Assembly (NCBI RefSeq): GCF_030316765.1
Contig: NZ_JASZYT010000001.1
Location: 1,132,462-1,196,461, forward strand
Origin: Variovorax saccharolyticus
GTDB taxonomy: Bacteria > Pseudomonadota > Gammaproteobacteria > Burkholderiales > Burkholderiaceae_C
Length of the DNA stretch: 64,000 nucleotides
Direction: 5' to 3'
Translations under genes and position numbers: made by a program
The notes under the pieces: generated by a model
What the model was told of the DNA's origin: nothing
Seen by the model: only the letters and a program-made list of their open reading frames with translations
The model's database searches: none
Shown: one piece after another, positions 41,301-52,670 of the stretch
Layout: each line of letters begins with the position of its first letter
Position numbering within the stretch: position 1 is the first letter of the stretch

Positions 41301-41717
41301 CAGGTCCTGCTGGCGCGCAACGATTTCGTGATCATCGATTTCGAGGGCGAGCCGGCGCGCTCGATCGAGGCGCGGCGCACCAGGCAGTCGCCCCTGCGCG
41401 ACGTTGCCGGCATGCTGCGCTCCTTCAACTACGCGCGCTGGAGTGCGCTGCGGCGCGCCGCGCAGAACGCCGACGAACTGGCGCGGCTCGATGTCGAGGC
41501 CCGCGCCTGGGAGCGCGAGACCCGCGAAGCCTTCCTGGCCGGCTACGCCGCCGCGCTCGCGCCCGAGGCCGGCCCGGTCGATGCGCAATTGCTGCAGCTC
41601 TTCGAGCTCGAGAAGGCCTTCTACGAATTGCGCTACGAACTGGGCAACCGCGTCGACTGGGTGCCGGTGCCCCTTCAGGGCATCCTGGCCCTGCTGGACT
41701 CCGATGGCGCGCGCTGA
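38394..41717 (+). CDS. treS: Trehalose synthase fused to maltokinase
   Basis: An 1107-residue fusion. Residues 1 to about 560 are TreS, which isomerises trehalose and maltose: nucleophile Asp219 (DGFRLDAIPYL), acid/base Glu261 (LLAEANMWPE) and RNHDELTLEM. Residues about 580-1107 are maltokinase (Pep2), which makes maltose 1-phosphate from maltose and ATP: the kinase loop HGDYHLGQVL (His963, Asp965) and IIDFEGEP. The fusion channels trehalose directly toward GlgE. The same fusion is known in Pseudomonas. Followed by the channel-like gene after 45 bp. Confidence 0.95.
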   Translation: MNAPLPKLALETTEIDTAGDPTWYRDAVIYQCNVKAFVDSNGDGVGDFQGLASKLDYVKDLGVNTIWLMPFYPSPLRDDGYDIAAYEDIHAQYGSLQDFRDMLEEAHKRELRVIIELVINHTSDAHPWFQAARMAPPGSPERDFYVWSDTDQLYQGTRIIFTDTEKSNWTWDPVAKAFFWHRFFSHQPDLNFDNPQVLEAVIRTMRFWLDMGVDGFRLDAIPYLIERDGTSNENLPETHVVIKKLRAAIDANYQDRFLLAEANMWPEDVREYFGDGDECHMAYHFPLMPRMYMAIAQEDRDPIVEILQQTPEIPDGCQWAIFLRNHDELTLEMVTNRERDYMYTTYAADMQARINLGIRRRLAPLMDNDKDRIKLMNSMLLSMPGSPIIYYGDEIGMGDNVFVGDRNGVRTPMQWSPDRNAGFSRADPQRLYLQPIMDAMYGYEAVNVEAQLRDKSSLLHWTRRMLAVRKTSRAFGRGQRTFLKPGNRKILAYLSEHGDDVILSVFNLSRAAQPVELDLSAFKGRVPVEMLGRTSFPPIGELPYLLTLASYGFYWFKLTDEAPMPSWHQEGVALLDRPVIVLFDGWTSLLRDRVMPWRIGFADRLIKQFETDTLPPHIEAQRWYASKGSHIGRARLADQAIWESEGHSWMLPLLELEGLPEKATYFMPLALAWEDRDEERMKCLQPAAIAKIRQQANVGVMGDAFFDESFCRAVVRAIVTDTQLKTARGSMHFRPTSLGRELVLDAIAGLNVSRPTAMSSNTVVTLGETLFLKGYRHVRPGINPELEMGRFLTEEAGFLHGVPVAGALEYVGNDGTVFTLALLQAYVPNQGDGWDYTLAYLERVLGELRDADADRPPNPHGAFLALVGILGRRTAELHNALGRRTGHAAFDPEPMTEADLRTVRDTVRAEAHATLAGLREHQAGLSPAAEEDAQRLLARSGAVDAFIDALRIEGGGGWRTRFHGDYHLGQVLLARNDFVIIDFEGEPARSIEARRTRQSPLRDVAGMLRSFNYARWSALRRAAQNADELARLDVEARAWERETREAFLAGYAAALAPEAGPVDAQLLQLFELEKAFYELRYELGNRVDWVPVPLQGILALLDSDGAR

Positions 41718-41762
41718 CCCGATGGCGCTTCGACGCTCAACGCATTTCTCCGGGAGATCCCC

Positions 41763-42541
41763 ATGGACACCTTGACCTTCTATCTCGAGCCGCTGCGCGC
41801 CTTCCTGTTCCAGATCGGCGCCTTCGTGCCCCGGCTGGTGTTCGCGGCGCTGGTGGTGCTCGTCGGCTGGCTGATCGCCAAGGTGGTGCGCTTCGCGGTG
41901 ATCCGCGGCCTGCACGCGATCAACTTCCCGGTGCTGACGGAACGCGCCGGCATCGACAACTTCCTGCGCCAGGGGGGCATGGTGTCGGACTCGACCGTGG
42001 TCTTCGGCGCCCTGGCCTACTGGATGGTGATCCTGGCCTCGCTGGTGGTGGCCTTCAACGGTCTGGGCTTGAGCTACGTCACCGACCTGCTCGGCCGGGT
42101 CATGTGGTTCGTGCCGAACGTGTTCGTGGCGCTGCTGGTGCTGGCCTTCGGTGCCTACTTCGCCAAGTTCGTCGGCGATGCGGTCCAGACCTACGGCCGC
42201 AACGCCGGCATGCAGGACGCGATGCTGCTCGGCAAGGTGGCGCAGTACGCCATCTTGCTGTTCGTGGTGCTGATCGCGCTCGACCAAGTCAAGGTGGGCG
42301 GCGACATCGTGCGCCAGAGCTTCCTGATCATCCTCGGCGGCGTGGTGTTCGCGCTGGCGCTGGCCTTCGGGCTCGCCGGCAAGGATTGGGCTGCCGACCG
42401 GATCCAGGAGTGGTGGCCCAGGCGGCCCTCGACGCCGCGGCCGCCGGCGCGGGACCCGCTGCCGCGCGACGGCGTGCGAAACGCGAATCCGCCCGCCACC
42501 GTCTGGCCTTCGCGCTCCACCCAGGATGACCGACCGCACCC

Positions 42542-42545
<4 letters not shown>
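41763..42545 (+). CDS. Channel-like membrane protein (conserved TM-helix repeat, MscS-related)
   Basis: A 260-residue protein with about five membrane helices and two internal repeats (FVPRLVFAALVVLVGWLIA and FVPNVFVALLVLAFGAYFA) of the conserved TM-helix family. The third unit ends ALAFGLAGKDWAADRI, similar to the pore helix of MscS-type channels. The large cytosolic vestibule of true MscS is missing; a short Pro/Arg tail follows. It is embedded in the glucan operon and overlaps glgX by 4 bp (ATGA). A role in sensing or relieving osmotic stress would fit trehalose metabolism but is inference. Confidence 0.82.
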
Positions 42546-44673
<2,128 letters not shown>

Positions 44674-44677
<4 letters not shown>

Positions 44678-46542
44678 AGCGCGTGCATGCAATGCCCTTC
44701 GGGGCCACGGTGCTGGAAGACGGCGGCGTGCGCTTTCGCCTCTGGGCGCCTTCGGTGGCGCTGGTGGCGCTCGAACTCAGGCGCGGCGACACCTGGCAGC
44801 AGCATGCGATGCAGCGCGCCGACGGCGGCTGGCACGAGACCACGCTGCGGCATGCCATGGCCGGCGACCGCTATCGCTACCGCATGCCGGATGGGCTGCG
44901 GGTGCCCGACCCGGCCTCGCGCCGCAATCCGGACGACGTCCATGGCCCGAGCGAGGTGGTCGACCCGCTGGCCCACGCCTGGACCGACCCGACCTGGACC
45001 GGCCGGCCCTGGCACGAGGCCGTGATCTACGAACTGCACCTGGGCACGTTCACGCCCGAAGGCACGCTGGCGGCGGCCCGTGCGCGGCTCGAGGAACTGG
45101 CCGAGCTCGGCATCACCGCCGTCGAACTGATGCCGATCGCCGACTTCCCGGGCCGGCGCAACTGGGGCTACGACGGCGTGCTGCCCTTTGCGCCCGATGC
45201 GTGCTACGGCACGCCGGGGGAGCTCAAGCGCTTCGTCGAGACCGCCCACGACCTCGGCGTGATGGTGCTGCTCGATGTGGTCTACAACCACTTCGGCCCG
45301 GAAGGCAACTACCTGCACGCCTACTGCCCCGAGTTCTTCAACCCGGCGCATCACACGCCCTGGGGCGCGGCGATCAACTTCGACGGCCCCCAGGCCCGCA
45401 CCGTGCGCGACTTCTTCGTCCACAACGCGCTCTACTGGATCGAGGAGTACGGCTTCGACGGCCTGCGCATGGATGCGGTGCATGCGATCCGCGACGACTC
45501 GACGCCGGCGATCGTCGAGGAGATCTGCAGCGCGCTGCAGCAGGGCCCGGGCCGCCTTCGGCAGGTCCACGTGGTGCTCGAGAACGACCTCAACCAGTCG
45601 CACCGGCTCGAGCGCGACGCCGCCGGCCTGCCGGTGGCTGCCACCGCCCAGTGGAACGACGACCTGCACCACGCGGCCCACGTGCTGCTCACTGGCGAGG
45701 CCGACGGCTACTACGCCGACTACGCCCAGCGCCCGCTCGAGCAGTTCGGCCTGGCGCTGGCGCAGGGCTTCGTCTATTGCGGCCAGCCTTCGGCATTCCG
45801 CGCCGGCGAGCCGCGCGGCGAACCTTGCGCCCACCTGCCGCTGGGCGCCTTCGTGTCCTTCCTGCAGACCCACGACCAGGTCGGCAACCGGGCCATGGGC
45901 GAACGCATCGACGTCCTCGGCGATCCGGCGCTCGTGATGGCGGCGCGCACCTGCGTGCTGCTGTCGCCGCACACGCCGATGCTGTTCATGGGCGAGGAGT
46001 ACGCGGCCGCGACACCGTTCCAGTACTTCTGCGACTTCGGTCCCGAACTGGCGGCGGCCGTCACGGCCGGACGCCGGTCGGAGTTCGGCCGCTTCGCCGC
46101 CTTCGCCGACGAGGCGGCACGCGCGCGCATCCCCGACCCCAACGCCGAGGCGAGCTTCGCCGCCTCGCGGCTCGATGCCGGCGAGCGCGCGCAGCCCGGC
46201 CATGCGCGGGCCCTGGCGCAGACCCGCGAAGCGCTGCGCGTGCGGCGCACCGAACTGGCACCGCGCTTCGGTGGCGGCTGCCGCAGCCACCAGTGGTCCT
46301 GCGAGGGCGATGCGCTGAGGCTGGTGTGGCAACTCGATGCCGCGGGCGAGGGCGAGCGCGAGGCCGCCGCACCGGCGCTGCTGCACCTGGTCGCCAACTT
46401 CGGCGCCGCCGACGCCGTGCTCGCCTGGCCACCCGGACGCGTGATCCATTGCCTCGGCTTCGAGCCTTCCGCCGCCGGCACGGCCCTGCGCCTGCCGCCC
46501 GGCGGCGTCTGCGCGACGCTCCAGGAGACGCCGGATGGATGA
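44674..46542 (+). CDS. treZ: Maltooligosyltrehalose trehalohydrolase
   Basis: Cuts trehalose off maltooligosyltrehalose made by TreY. A 622-residue GH13_10 enzyme: N-terminal CBM48-like domain, catalytic Asp267 (DGLRMDAVHAI), Glu303 (VVLENDLNQS) and LQTHDQVGNR. ATG 44674 overlaps the glgX stop (ATGA); the frame stays open far upstream inside glgX but that part is a shadow. The stop overlaps malQ-treY by 8 bp. Confidence 0.95.
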
Positions 46543-49500
46543 CGCGCAGGCGCTGCGCCGGATTTGCGAGCGTCACGGCGTCGCCACCGGCTATCACGAT
46601 GTCTTCGGCCACTGGCACGCGGTGGCGCCCGAGGCGCTGGCAGCGCTGCTGCGCGACGCCGGCTTCCTGCCGGCCGCAGACATCGACGCCGCCGAAGCCG
46701 AGGCCCGGGCGCAAGCCGCGTCGTGGCGGCAGGCCCTGCCTGCGGTGCAGGTGGTCGGCGCCGGCAGCGAACACTTCACGCTGGTGCTGCAACTGCCCTC
46801 CTCCAGCGCGCACTTCAAGTGGCGGCTGGTGGATGAGGGCGGCGCCTTCCACGAGGGCGCGGTCGATACCGCCACCTTGCAGGCCGAGGCGCAGGCGGAG
46901 ATCGACGGCGTCGTCTACCGCCGGTTCCGCTTGCCGATCGTGCTGGCCCTGCCCGCGGGCTACCACCGCCTGAGCATCGTCGGCCTGCCGGGCGAAACGC
47001 TGCTGGTCTGCGCACCCGCGCGCTGCCACCAGCCGGCGCTGCTGGAGCGCGGCGGAAGGCTCTGGGGCTTCACGCTGCAGCTGCATTCGCTGCGCTCCGA
47101 ACGCAACTGGGGCTTCGGCGACTTCGGCGATCTGGCGGATTTCGTCGCCAGGGCCGCGCGCGAAGGCGCCGAGGTGATCGGCCTCAACCCGCTGCACGCC
47201 CTGTTTCCGCACAACCCTGCGCACCAGAGCCCGTACAGCCCATCGTCGCGGGCCCAGCTCAACGTGCTCTACATCGACGTCGAGGCCGTGCCGGATTTCC
47301 TGGCCTGCGCGGCGGCCCGGCAGCGGGTTCGCTCGCCGGCCTTCCAGGCCCGGCTGGCCGGGCTGCGTGCCGCGCCGCTGATCGACCATGCGGGCGTCTC
47401 GGCCGCCAAGCACGAGATCCTCGAACTGCTCTACCAGCGCTTCCTCGAGCGCGCCCCCGAAGACGCCGAGGTCGAGGCCCTGACGCGCTTCAGGGAACGG
47501 GGCGGCGAAGCCCTGCGCCAGCATGCGCTGTTCGAGGCGCTGCAGGCCCGGCTGCACGCGGCCGACGCCGGGGTCTGGGGCTGGCCGGCCTGGCCAGAGG
47601 CCTTCCGCGACCCGGCCGGTCCCGCCGTCGCGGCCTTCGCGGCCGCCCACGGCGAGCGTATCGGCTACCACGAGTACCTGCAGTGGCAGGCGGCACGGCA
47701 GCTCGAATCGGCCGGCGCGCGCTGCACCGAACTCGGCATGGCGGTCGGTCTCTACCTGGACCTCGCGGTCTCGGTCGATCGCGGCGGCTCCGACGCCTGG
47801 CGCCATCGCGAGAGCTTCGCGCTCGAGGTCCGCGTCGGCGCGCCGCCCGACGCCTTCAACACCCAGGGCCAGGACTGGGGCCTGCCGCCGCTGCGCCCGG
47901 ACCGCCTGCGCGACGGCGGGTACGCGATCTTCATCGAGGCGCTGCGGGCCAACATGCGCGGTGCCGGCGCGATCCGCATCGACCACGTGATGATGCTGAT
48001 GCGCCTGTTCTGGATCCCGGCCCGCGGCACGCCGCGCGACGGCAGCTATGTGGCCTATCCGGTCGATGAACTGTTCGCGATCCTGGCCCTGGAGAGCCAG
48101 CGCCATCGCTGCCTGGTGATCGGCGAGGACCTGGGCACCGTGCCCGACGCGATGCGCGAGGCGATGCACGGCTACGGCGTGCAGTCGTACCGGCTGCTGT
48201 ACTTCGAGCGCGAGCCCGACGGCGCCTTCCGGGCCCCGGCCGCCTACCCGCGCGAGGCGGTGGTGGCGGTCAGCACCCACGACCTGCCGACCTTGGCGGG
48301 CTGGTGGTCGGCGCACGACCTGCGCCTGCGGTTCGAACTGGGCTTGATCGCGGATGCGGCGGCCTGGGAGCAGCAGCTTCAGGAGCGCCGGCTGGACCGC
48401 GCGCGGCTGCTCGACGCCGTTCGCGGCCAGCAGGCGCTGTCGCCCGGGAGCGTGGCGGCGGCCGAGGCCGGAACGCTCGACGCCGAGGCGGTGGCAGCCC
48501 TGCACGCCTTTCTGGCCGCCGCGCCGTCGGCCGTGATGATGGTCCAGCTCGAGGATGCGCTGGGCGAGGTCGAGCAGCCCAACCTGCCGGGCACGACCTT
48601 CCAGCATCCCAACTGGCAGCGCAAGTACGGCGCCGGAACGAAGGAACTCTGGGCGCGGCCGGTGCTGCAGCAGCTGTGCGCGGCGATGGCGCGCAGCCGG
48701 CCGCGCGAGCGTCCGCTCGCCGCGTCCGGCCAGCCGGCACGCACCCCGGTGCCGCGCGCCACCTACCGGCTGCAACTGCACGCCGGCTTCAGTTTCGACG
48801 ACGCCGCGCGCATCGTGCCCTACCTCGAACGGCTCGGCATCAGCCACGTCTACTGCTCGCCGATCCATCGGGCCCGGCCGGGCAGCATGCATGGCTACGA
48901 CGTCGTGGCCCACGACGAGATCAATCCGGAACTCGGCGGACTGGCCGCATTCGAGCGCTTCACGACCACGCTCAAGGCCCACGGCATGGGCCAGCTGATC
49001 GACCTGGTGCCCAACCACATGGGCGTACTCGGCGACGACAACCCCTGGTGGACCGACGTGCTGGAGAACGGCATGGCCTCGCGCTACGCGCGCCACTTCG
49101 ACATCGACTGGACGCCGCTGACCCCGCAGCTGGCAGGCAAGGTGCTGCTGCCGGTGCTCGGCGACCACTACGGCGAGGTGATCGAGCGCGGCGAACTGCA
49201 ACTGCGCTGGGATGCCGAGGCCGGCGCGTTCGGCGTCGCCTACTTCGAGCACCGCTTTCCGCTGGCGCCCGAAAGCGCCGCCTCGGTTCTGGATCGCGCC
49301 TGCGCGATCCTGGGCGACGGCGATGCGAGCGCCCCGCTCGCCAGCATCGCCACGGCGCTGCGGCAGCTGCCGGCCAGGGGTCGGACGCGGCGCCAGGCGG
49401 TGGCGGTTCGCGCCCGCGACAAGGAACTGCTGAAGACCCGGCTCGCCCTCCTCGCGGCCGAGCGCCCGGCGGTGGCGCAGGCCATCGCGACGGCGGTCGA

Positions 49501-51601
49501 CTCCCTGAACGGCGGCGACCGGCGCGGCGCCCTGCACCGGCTGCTGGAGGCCCAGGCCTATCGCCTCGCCCATTGGCGGGTGGCGGCCGACGAGATCAAC
49601 TACCGCCGCTTCTTCGATGTCAACGAGCTGGCGGCGCTGCGCACCGAGCGCCGCTCGGTGTTCGAGGCCACGCATGCGCTGGCGCTCGACCTCGCGGCGC
49701 GCGGCTGGGTCGACGGCCTGCGCATCGACCACCCCGACGGGCTGCAGGACCCGGCGCGCTACTTCGAGCGGCTGCAGGACGGTTTCGTCGCGCGCCGCGG
49801 CCTGCCGGCCCGCGAGGTCGGCGCTGACGGCCGGCCCGAGCGCCCGCTGTACATCGTGGCGGAGAAGATCGCCGCGCCGCACGAGGAGGTGCCGGTCTCC
49901 TGGGCCGTGCACGGCACCACCGGCTACCGCTTCGCCAACCTGGCCAATGCGGTGCTGGTGGACGAACGCGCCGGCGGCCGCCTGCGCCGCATCTGGCGCG
50001 CCTTCACCGGCATCGACACGCCCTTCGAAGAAACGGTCTACCAGGCCAAGCGCGAGGTCGCGAGCGCCACGCTGGCCTCCGACCTCGAGGTGCTGGCGAT
50101 CGGGCTGCTGGCGATCGCGAAGTCGCATCGCCGCACCCGCGACCACTCCCTCAACACGCTGCGCGAGGTGCTGGCGACCGTCGCGGCGAGCCTGACCGTC
50201 TATCGCACCTACAACGCGGAGGACCTGGGCGAGCAGGACCTGCGCTACATCGACCAGGCGATCGCCGCCGCGCGCGAGCGCCTGGCACTGCCCGACCCGT
50301 CGGTGTTCGGCTTCGTCCGCGAAGCCTTGCTCGGGCGGGCGCCGGGACCCGGCCGTGCGGCCCGGCGCCGGGCGCTTCGGCTGGCCCGCCGCTTCCAGCA
50401 GTTCTGCGCGCCGGTGGCCGCCAAGGGCGTCGAGGACACCGCCTTCTATCGCTTCTTCCCGCTCGCTTCGGCCAACGAGGTCGGCGGCGAGCCCGACCGG
50501 CTCGGTGTCTCGGTGGCGGCCTTCCACGAGGCCAGCAGCGATCGCCAGCGCCGTTGGCCGCAAACCATGCTGGCGACGTCGACCCACGACAACAAGCGCG
50601 CCGAGGACGTGCGGCTGCGCATCGACGTGCTGTCGGAGCTGCCCGGCCTCTGGCGGCTCGCGCTGCGGCGCTGGGCCGGCTTCAATGCGCCGCTGCGCGG
50701 CCCGGTGTCGGCCGCGCACGAATACCTGCTCTACCAGACGCTGCTCGGCACCCTGCCGCCCGACGCGCTCGATGCGACGGGCCAGCAGGCCTACGCGGAC
50801 CGCATCGTGCGCTACATGCTGAAGGCGGCCCGCGAGGCCAAGACCGGCACCAGCTGGACCCGTCCCGACGCCGGCTACGAAGCGGCGCTCGAGCGTTTCG
50901 CGCGGGGCGTGCTGGCAGCGCGCGAAGACAACGCCTTCATGGCCGACCTGCACCGCGTGGTGGCGGCGCTGGACCGCTATGGCGCCCTCAACGGCATCAG
51001 CCTCACTCTGCTCAAGTACGGCTCGCCCGGCGTGCCCGACCTGTACCAGGGCTGCGAGCTGATCGATCGCAGCCTGGTCGACCCGGACAACCGCCGGCCG
51101 GTCGACTTCGACCAGCGCGCCCGCATGCTGCAGGCGCTGGAAGCGCTGGACACCGGAACGCAGCTCGAAGCCGCGGTGCAGGCCCTCGCCGCCGAGCCGA
51201 GCGACGGCCGCGCCAAGCTGTGGCTGATCTGGCGCCTGCTATCGCTGCGCAGGCGCTGGCCCGAGTTGTTCCGTGAAGGCAGCTACGAGCCGCTCGAGGT
51301 TCAGGGAGATCGCGCGCTCCACGTCATCGCCTTCGCACGGCGGCACGAGGGCCGGGCGCTGGTGGTGATCGTCGCCCGCCTGTTCGCGCTGCTCGACGAC
51401 GGCGGCCGCGGCCAGCGTGCTCCGCTCGGCGCCGAGGCCTGGGGCGACACGCGGGTGCGGCTGCCGCCCGGGCTGGGCGGCGGGCACCTGGACGACCAGC
51501 TCACGGGTGCGCGCCATGCCCTTTCCGGCCCATGGGTGCCGGTTGCGGACGTGCTGCGCGTGTTTCCCGGCGCCGCCCTCTGGCTCGACAGCGGCCCGTA
51601 G
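46535..51601 (+). CDS. malQ-treY: 4-alpha-glucanotransferase fused to maltooligosyltrehalose synthase
   Basis: A 1688-residue two-enzyme fusion. Residues 1 to about 725 are amylomaltase (MalQ), which disproportionates maltodextrins: nucleophile Asp483 (IRIDHVMML), acid/base Glu531 (VIGEDLGTVP) and STHDLPTLAGWW. Residues about 740-1688 are TreY, which converts the reducing end of a maltodextrin to a trehalose unit: TYRLQLHAGFSFDDAARIV, Asp1065 (LRIDHPDGLQDP), YIVAEKI and STHDNKRAEDVR. The linker is short (about 15 residues). MalQ would lengthen short chains to a size TreY accepts. Last gene of the operon. Confidence 0.95.
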   Translation: MDDAQALRRICERHGVATGYHDVFGHWHAVAPEALAALLRDAGFLPAADIDAAEAEARAQAASWRQALPAVQVVGAGSEHFTLVLQLPSSSAHFKWRLVDEGGAFHEGAVDTATLQAEAQAEIDGVVYRRFRLPIVLALPAGYHRLSIVGLPGETLLVCAPARCHQPALLERGGRLWGFTLQLHSLRSERNWGFGDFGDLADFVARAAREGAEVIGLNPLHALFPHNPAHQSPYSPSSRAQLNVLYIDVEAVPDFLACAAARQRVRSPAFQARLAGLRAAPLIDHAGVSAAKHEILELLYQRFLERAPEDAEVEALTRFRERGGEALRQHALFEALQARLHAADAGVWGWPAWPEAFRDPAGPAVAAFAAAHGERIGYHEYLQWQAARQLESAGARCTELGMAVGLYLDLAVSVDRGGSDAWRHRESFALEVRVGAPPDAFNTQGQDWGLPPLRPDRLRDGGYAIFIEALRANMRGAGAIRIDHVMMLMRLFWIPARGTPRDGSYVAYPVDELFAILALESQRHRCLVIGEDLGTVPDAMREAMHGYGVQSYRLLYFEREPDGAFRAPAAYPREAVVAVSTHDLPTLAGWWSAHDLRLRFELGLIADAAAWEQQLQERRLDRARLLDAVRGQQALSPGSVAAAEAGTLDAEAVAALHAFLAAAPSAVMMVQLEDALGEVEQPNLPGTTFQHPNWQRKYGAGTKELWARPVLQQLCAAMARSRPRERPLAASGQPARTPVPRATYRLQLHAGFSFDDAARIVPYLERLGISHVYCSPIHRARPGSMHGYDVVAHDEINPELGGLAAFERFTTTLKAHGMGQLIDLVPNHMGVLGDDNPWWTDVLENGMASRYARHFDIDWTPLTPQLAGKVLLPVLGDHYGEVIERGELQLRWDAEAGAFGVAYFEHRFPLAPESAASVLDRACAILGDGDASAPLASIATALRQLPARGRTRRQAVAVRARDKELLKTRLALLAAERPAVAQAIATAVDSLNGGDRRGALHRLLEAQAYRLAHWRVAADEINYRRFFDVNELAALRTERRSVFEATHALALDLAARGWVDGLRIDHPDGLQDPARYFERLQDGFVARRGLPAREVGADGRPERPLYIVAEKIAAPHEEVPVSWAVHGTTGYRFANLANAVLVDERAGGRLRRIWRAFTGIDTPFEETVYQAKREVASATLASDLEVLAIGLLAIAKSHRRTRDHSLNTLREVLATVAASLTVYRTYNAEDLGEQDLRYIDQAIAAARERLALPDPSVFGFVREALLGRAPGPGRAARRRALRLARRFQQFCAPVAAKGVEDTAFYRFFPLASANEVGGEPDRLGVSVAAFHEASSDRQRRWPQTMLATSTHDNKRAEDVRLRIDVLSELPGLWRLALRRWAGFNAPLRGPVSAAHEYLLYQTLLGTLPPDALDATGQQAYADRIVRYMLKAAREAKTGTSWTRPDAGYEAALERFARGVLAAREDNAFMADLHRVVAALDRYGALNGISLTLLKYGSPGVPDLYQGCELIDRSLVDPDNRRPVDFDQRARMLQALEALDTGTQLEAAVQALAAEPSDGRAKLWLIWRLLSLRRRWPELFREGSYEPLEVQGDRALHVIAFARRHEGRALVVIVARLFALLDDGGRGQRAPLGAEAWGDTRVRLPPGLGGGHLDDQLTGARHALSGPWVPVADVLRVFPGAALWLDSGP

Positions 51602-51628
51602 GCGCCGGCCTACCGCAGGATGCGGCCT

Positions 51629-51658
51629 GTTCCGCCGGGGCCAGCGCGCCGGCGGAAC
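51629..51658 (+). terminator. Hairpin after the glucan/trehalose operon
   Basis: A perfect 10-bp stem (GTTCCGCCGG at 51629-51638 and CCGGCGGAAC at 51649-51658) with a 10-nt loop, 28 bp after malQ-treY. The downstream sequence TATCTCCC has no strong T-run, so it may be a weak terminator or a 3'-end stabiliser rather than a classic intrinsic terminator. Confidence 0.5.
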
Positions 51659-51707
51659 TATCTCCCTTGGCGGACGCATCACGCACCCACCAAGGAGACC
51701 GAAGAGC

Positions 51708-51986
51708 ATGGCCGAGGCAATCCACTGTTTCGACACGGCGACCGTCCGGTTCGCCATCTATCCCGCGGGCCCCGAAGGCCTGCGCTGCGTGGCCGAGATC
51801 GCCGAGGATCCGCTGCGCGATCTGTTCGGCGCCAGCGGCGGCGGCGACAGCCTGGTCCATGCCTACCTGATGAACGCGGAGCTGATCAACGCCCGCGCCC
51901 TGGCCCGCCACCGCGAAGCGCCGGGCCGGCCGGTGTTGCTGGAAACCGCCGATTTCGAGCTGTCGGACGCCGGCAGCGAATCCTGA
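51708..51986 (+). CDS. Small protein, possibly DUF1488-like
   Basis: A 92-residue acidic protein. The strand-rich opening IHCFDTATVRFAIYPAGPEG and then CVAEIAEDPL loosely resembles DUF1488 proteins, but I would not insist on it. No signal peptide or membrane helix. AAGGAGA upstream of ATG 51708 supports the start. It is separated from the glucan operon by a hairpin and converges with the ankyrin gene. Confidence 0.7.
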   Translation: MAEAIHCFDTATVRFAIYPAGPEGLRCVAEIAEDPLRDLFGASGGGDSLVHAYLMNAELINARALARHREAPGRPVLLETADFELSDAGSES

Positions 51987-51998
51987 GATCCGGCCGCC

Positions 51999-52670
51999 TC
52001 ACCACTTGCCGTCGGCGGGCCGCTTGGGCTGCTGGGGCTGGGCGGCGGCCTTCAACAACGCGATCGCATCCGGGCGCTTGCCGCGCTCGGCGAAGTCGGC
52101 GGCGGTCATGCCCTGCTCGTTCTTCATCGCGACATCGGCGCCTTCTTCGAGCAGCAGCTGCACCGCGGCGGCCGAGCCGTACATCGCGGCCATCATCAGC
52201 GGCGTGGTGCCGTTCGGCGACTGGGCGTTGATGAAGGCGTCCTTGTCGAGCAGCTGCTTCATGATCGCGACCTGCCCGCTGGTGGCGGCGTAGTGCAGCG
52301 GCGTCCAGCCCGGCTTGTTGATGTCGGCGTCGCGCGCGATCAGCTTGGTCACGAGCTCCTGCTGGCCCTTGATGGCCGCCAGCATCAGCGGGCTCTCGTC
52401 CTTCGAGTTGCGGGCCTCGACATTGGTCTTCGGGAAGGCGATGAGCATCTCGATCACCTTCGGCGACGGCTCGCGCATCGCGATCAGGAGCGCGGTCTGG
52501 CCCTTGTCGTCGCGCGTGTTGGGGTCGAAGCCCTTGGCCAGCAGGCTTTTCATGCCGCTCGCGTTGTCGGCCCGGGCAGCCCGGAAGAAGTCGTCGTAGT
52601 CGCTGGCGTTTGCTGCAAAAGATGAAGCAAAAACAACAAGATAAACAATATATTTAAAGTAATTTCTCAT
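51999..52670 (-). CDS. Exported ankyrin-repeat protein
   Basis: A 223-residue protein: signal peptide (about 1-22, ending ANA), about five ankyrin repeats (QTALLIAMREPS, SPLMLAAIKGQ, TPLHYAATSGQ, TPLMMAAMYGS) and a Pro/Gln/Lys-rich tail. Likely periplasmic scaffold. The ATG overlaps the tatD stop (ATGA), making it the last gene of the holB-pilZ-tatD row. The region around its start (52610-52670) is AT-rich. Confidence 0.88.
   Translation of the reverse strand: MRNYFKYIVYLVVFASSFAANASDYDDFFRAARADNASGMKSLLAKGFDPNTRDDKGQTALLIAMREPSPKVIEMLIAFPKTNVEARNSKDESPLMLAAIKGQQELVTKLIARDADINKPGWTPLHYAATSGQVAIMKQLLDKDAFINAQSPNGTTPLMMAAMYGSAAAVQLLLEEGADVAMKNEQGMTAADFAERGKRPDAIALLKAAAQPQQPKRPADGKW

Noticed and set aside
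38178..42539. Open minus-strand frame of about 1,450 codons opposite treS-pep2
   Set aside because: Same effect; no ribosome binding site, no recognisable domain, and its composition mirrors the reverse complement of the plus-strand codons.
46061..50953. Open minus-strand frame of more than 1,600 codons opposite treZ and malQ-treY
   Set aside because: It is a shadow of high-GC coding sequence on the other strand; composition is Arg/Ala/His/Gly-rich without domains, while the plus strand carries two complete enzymes.
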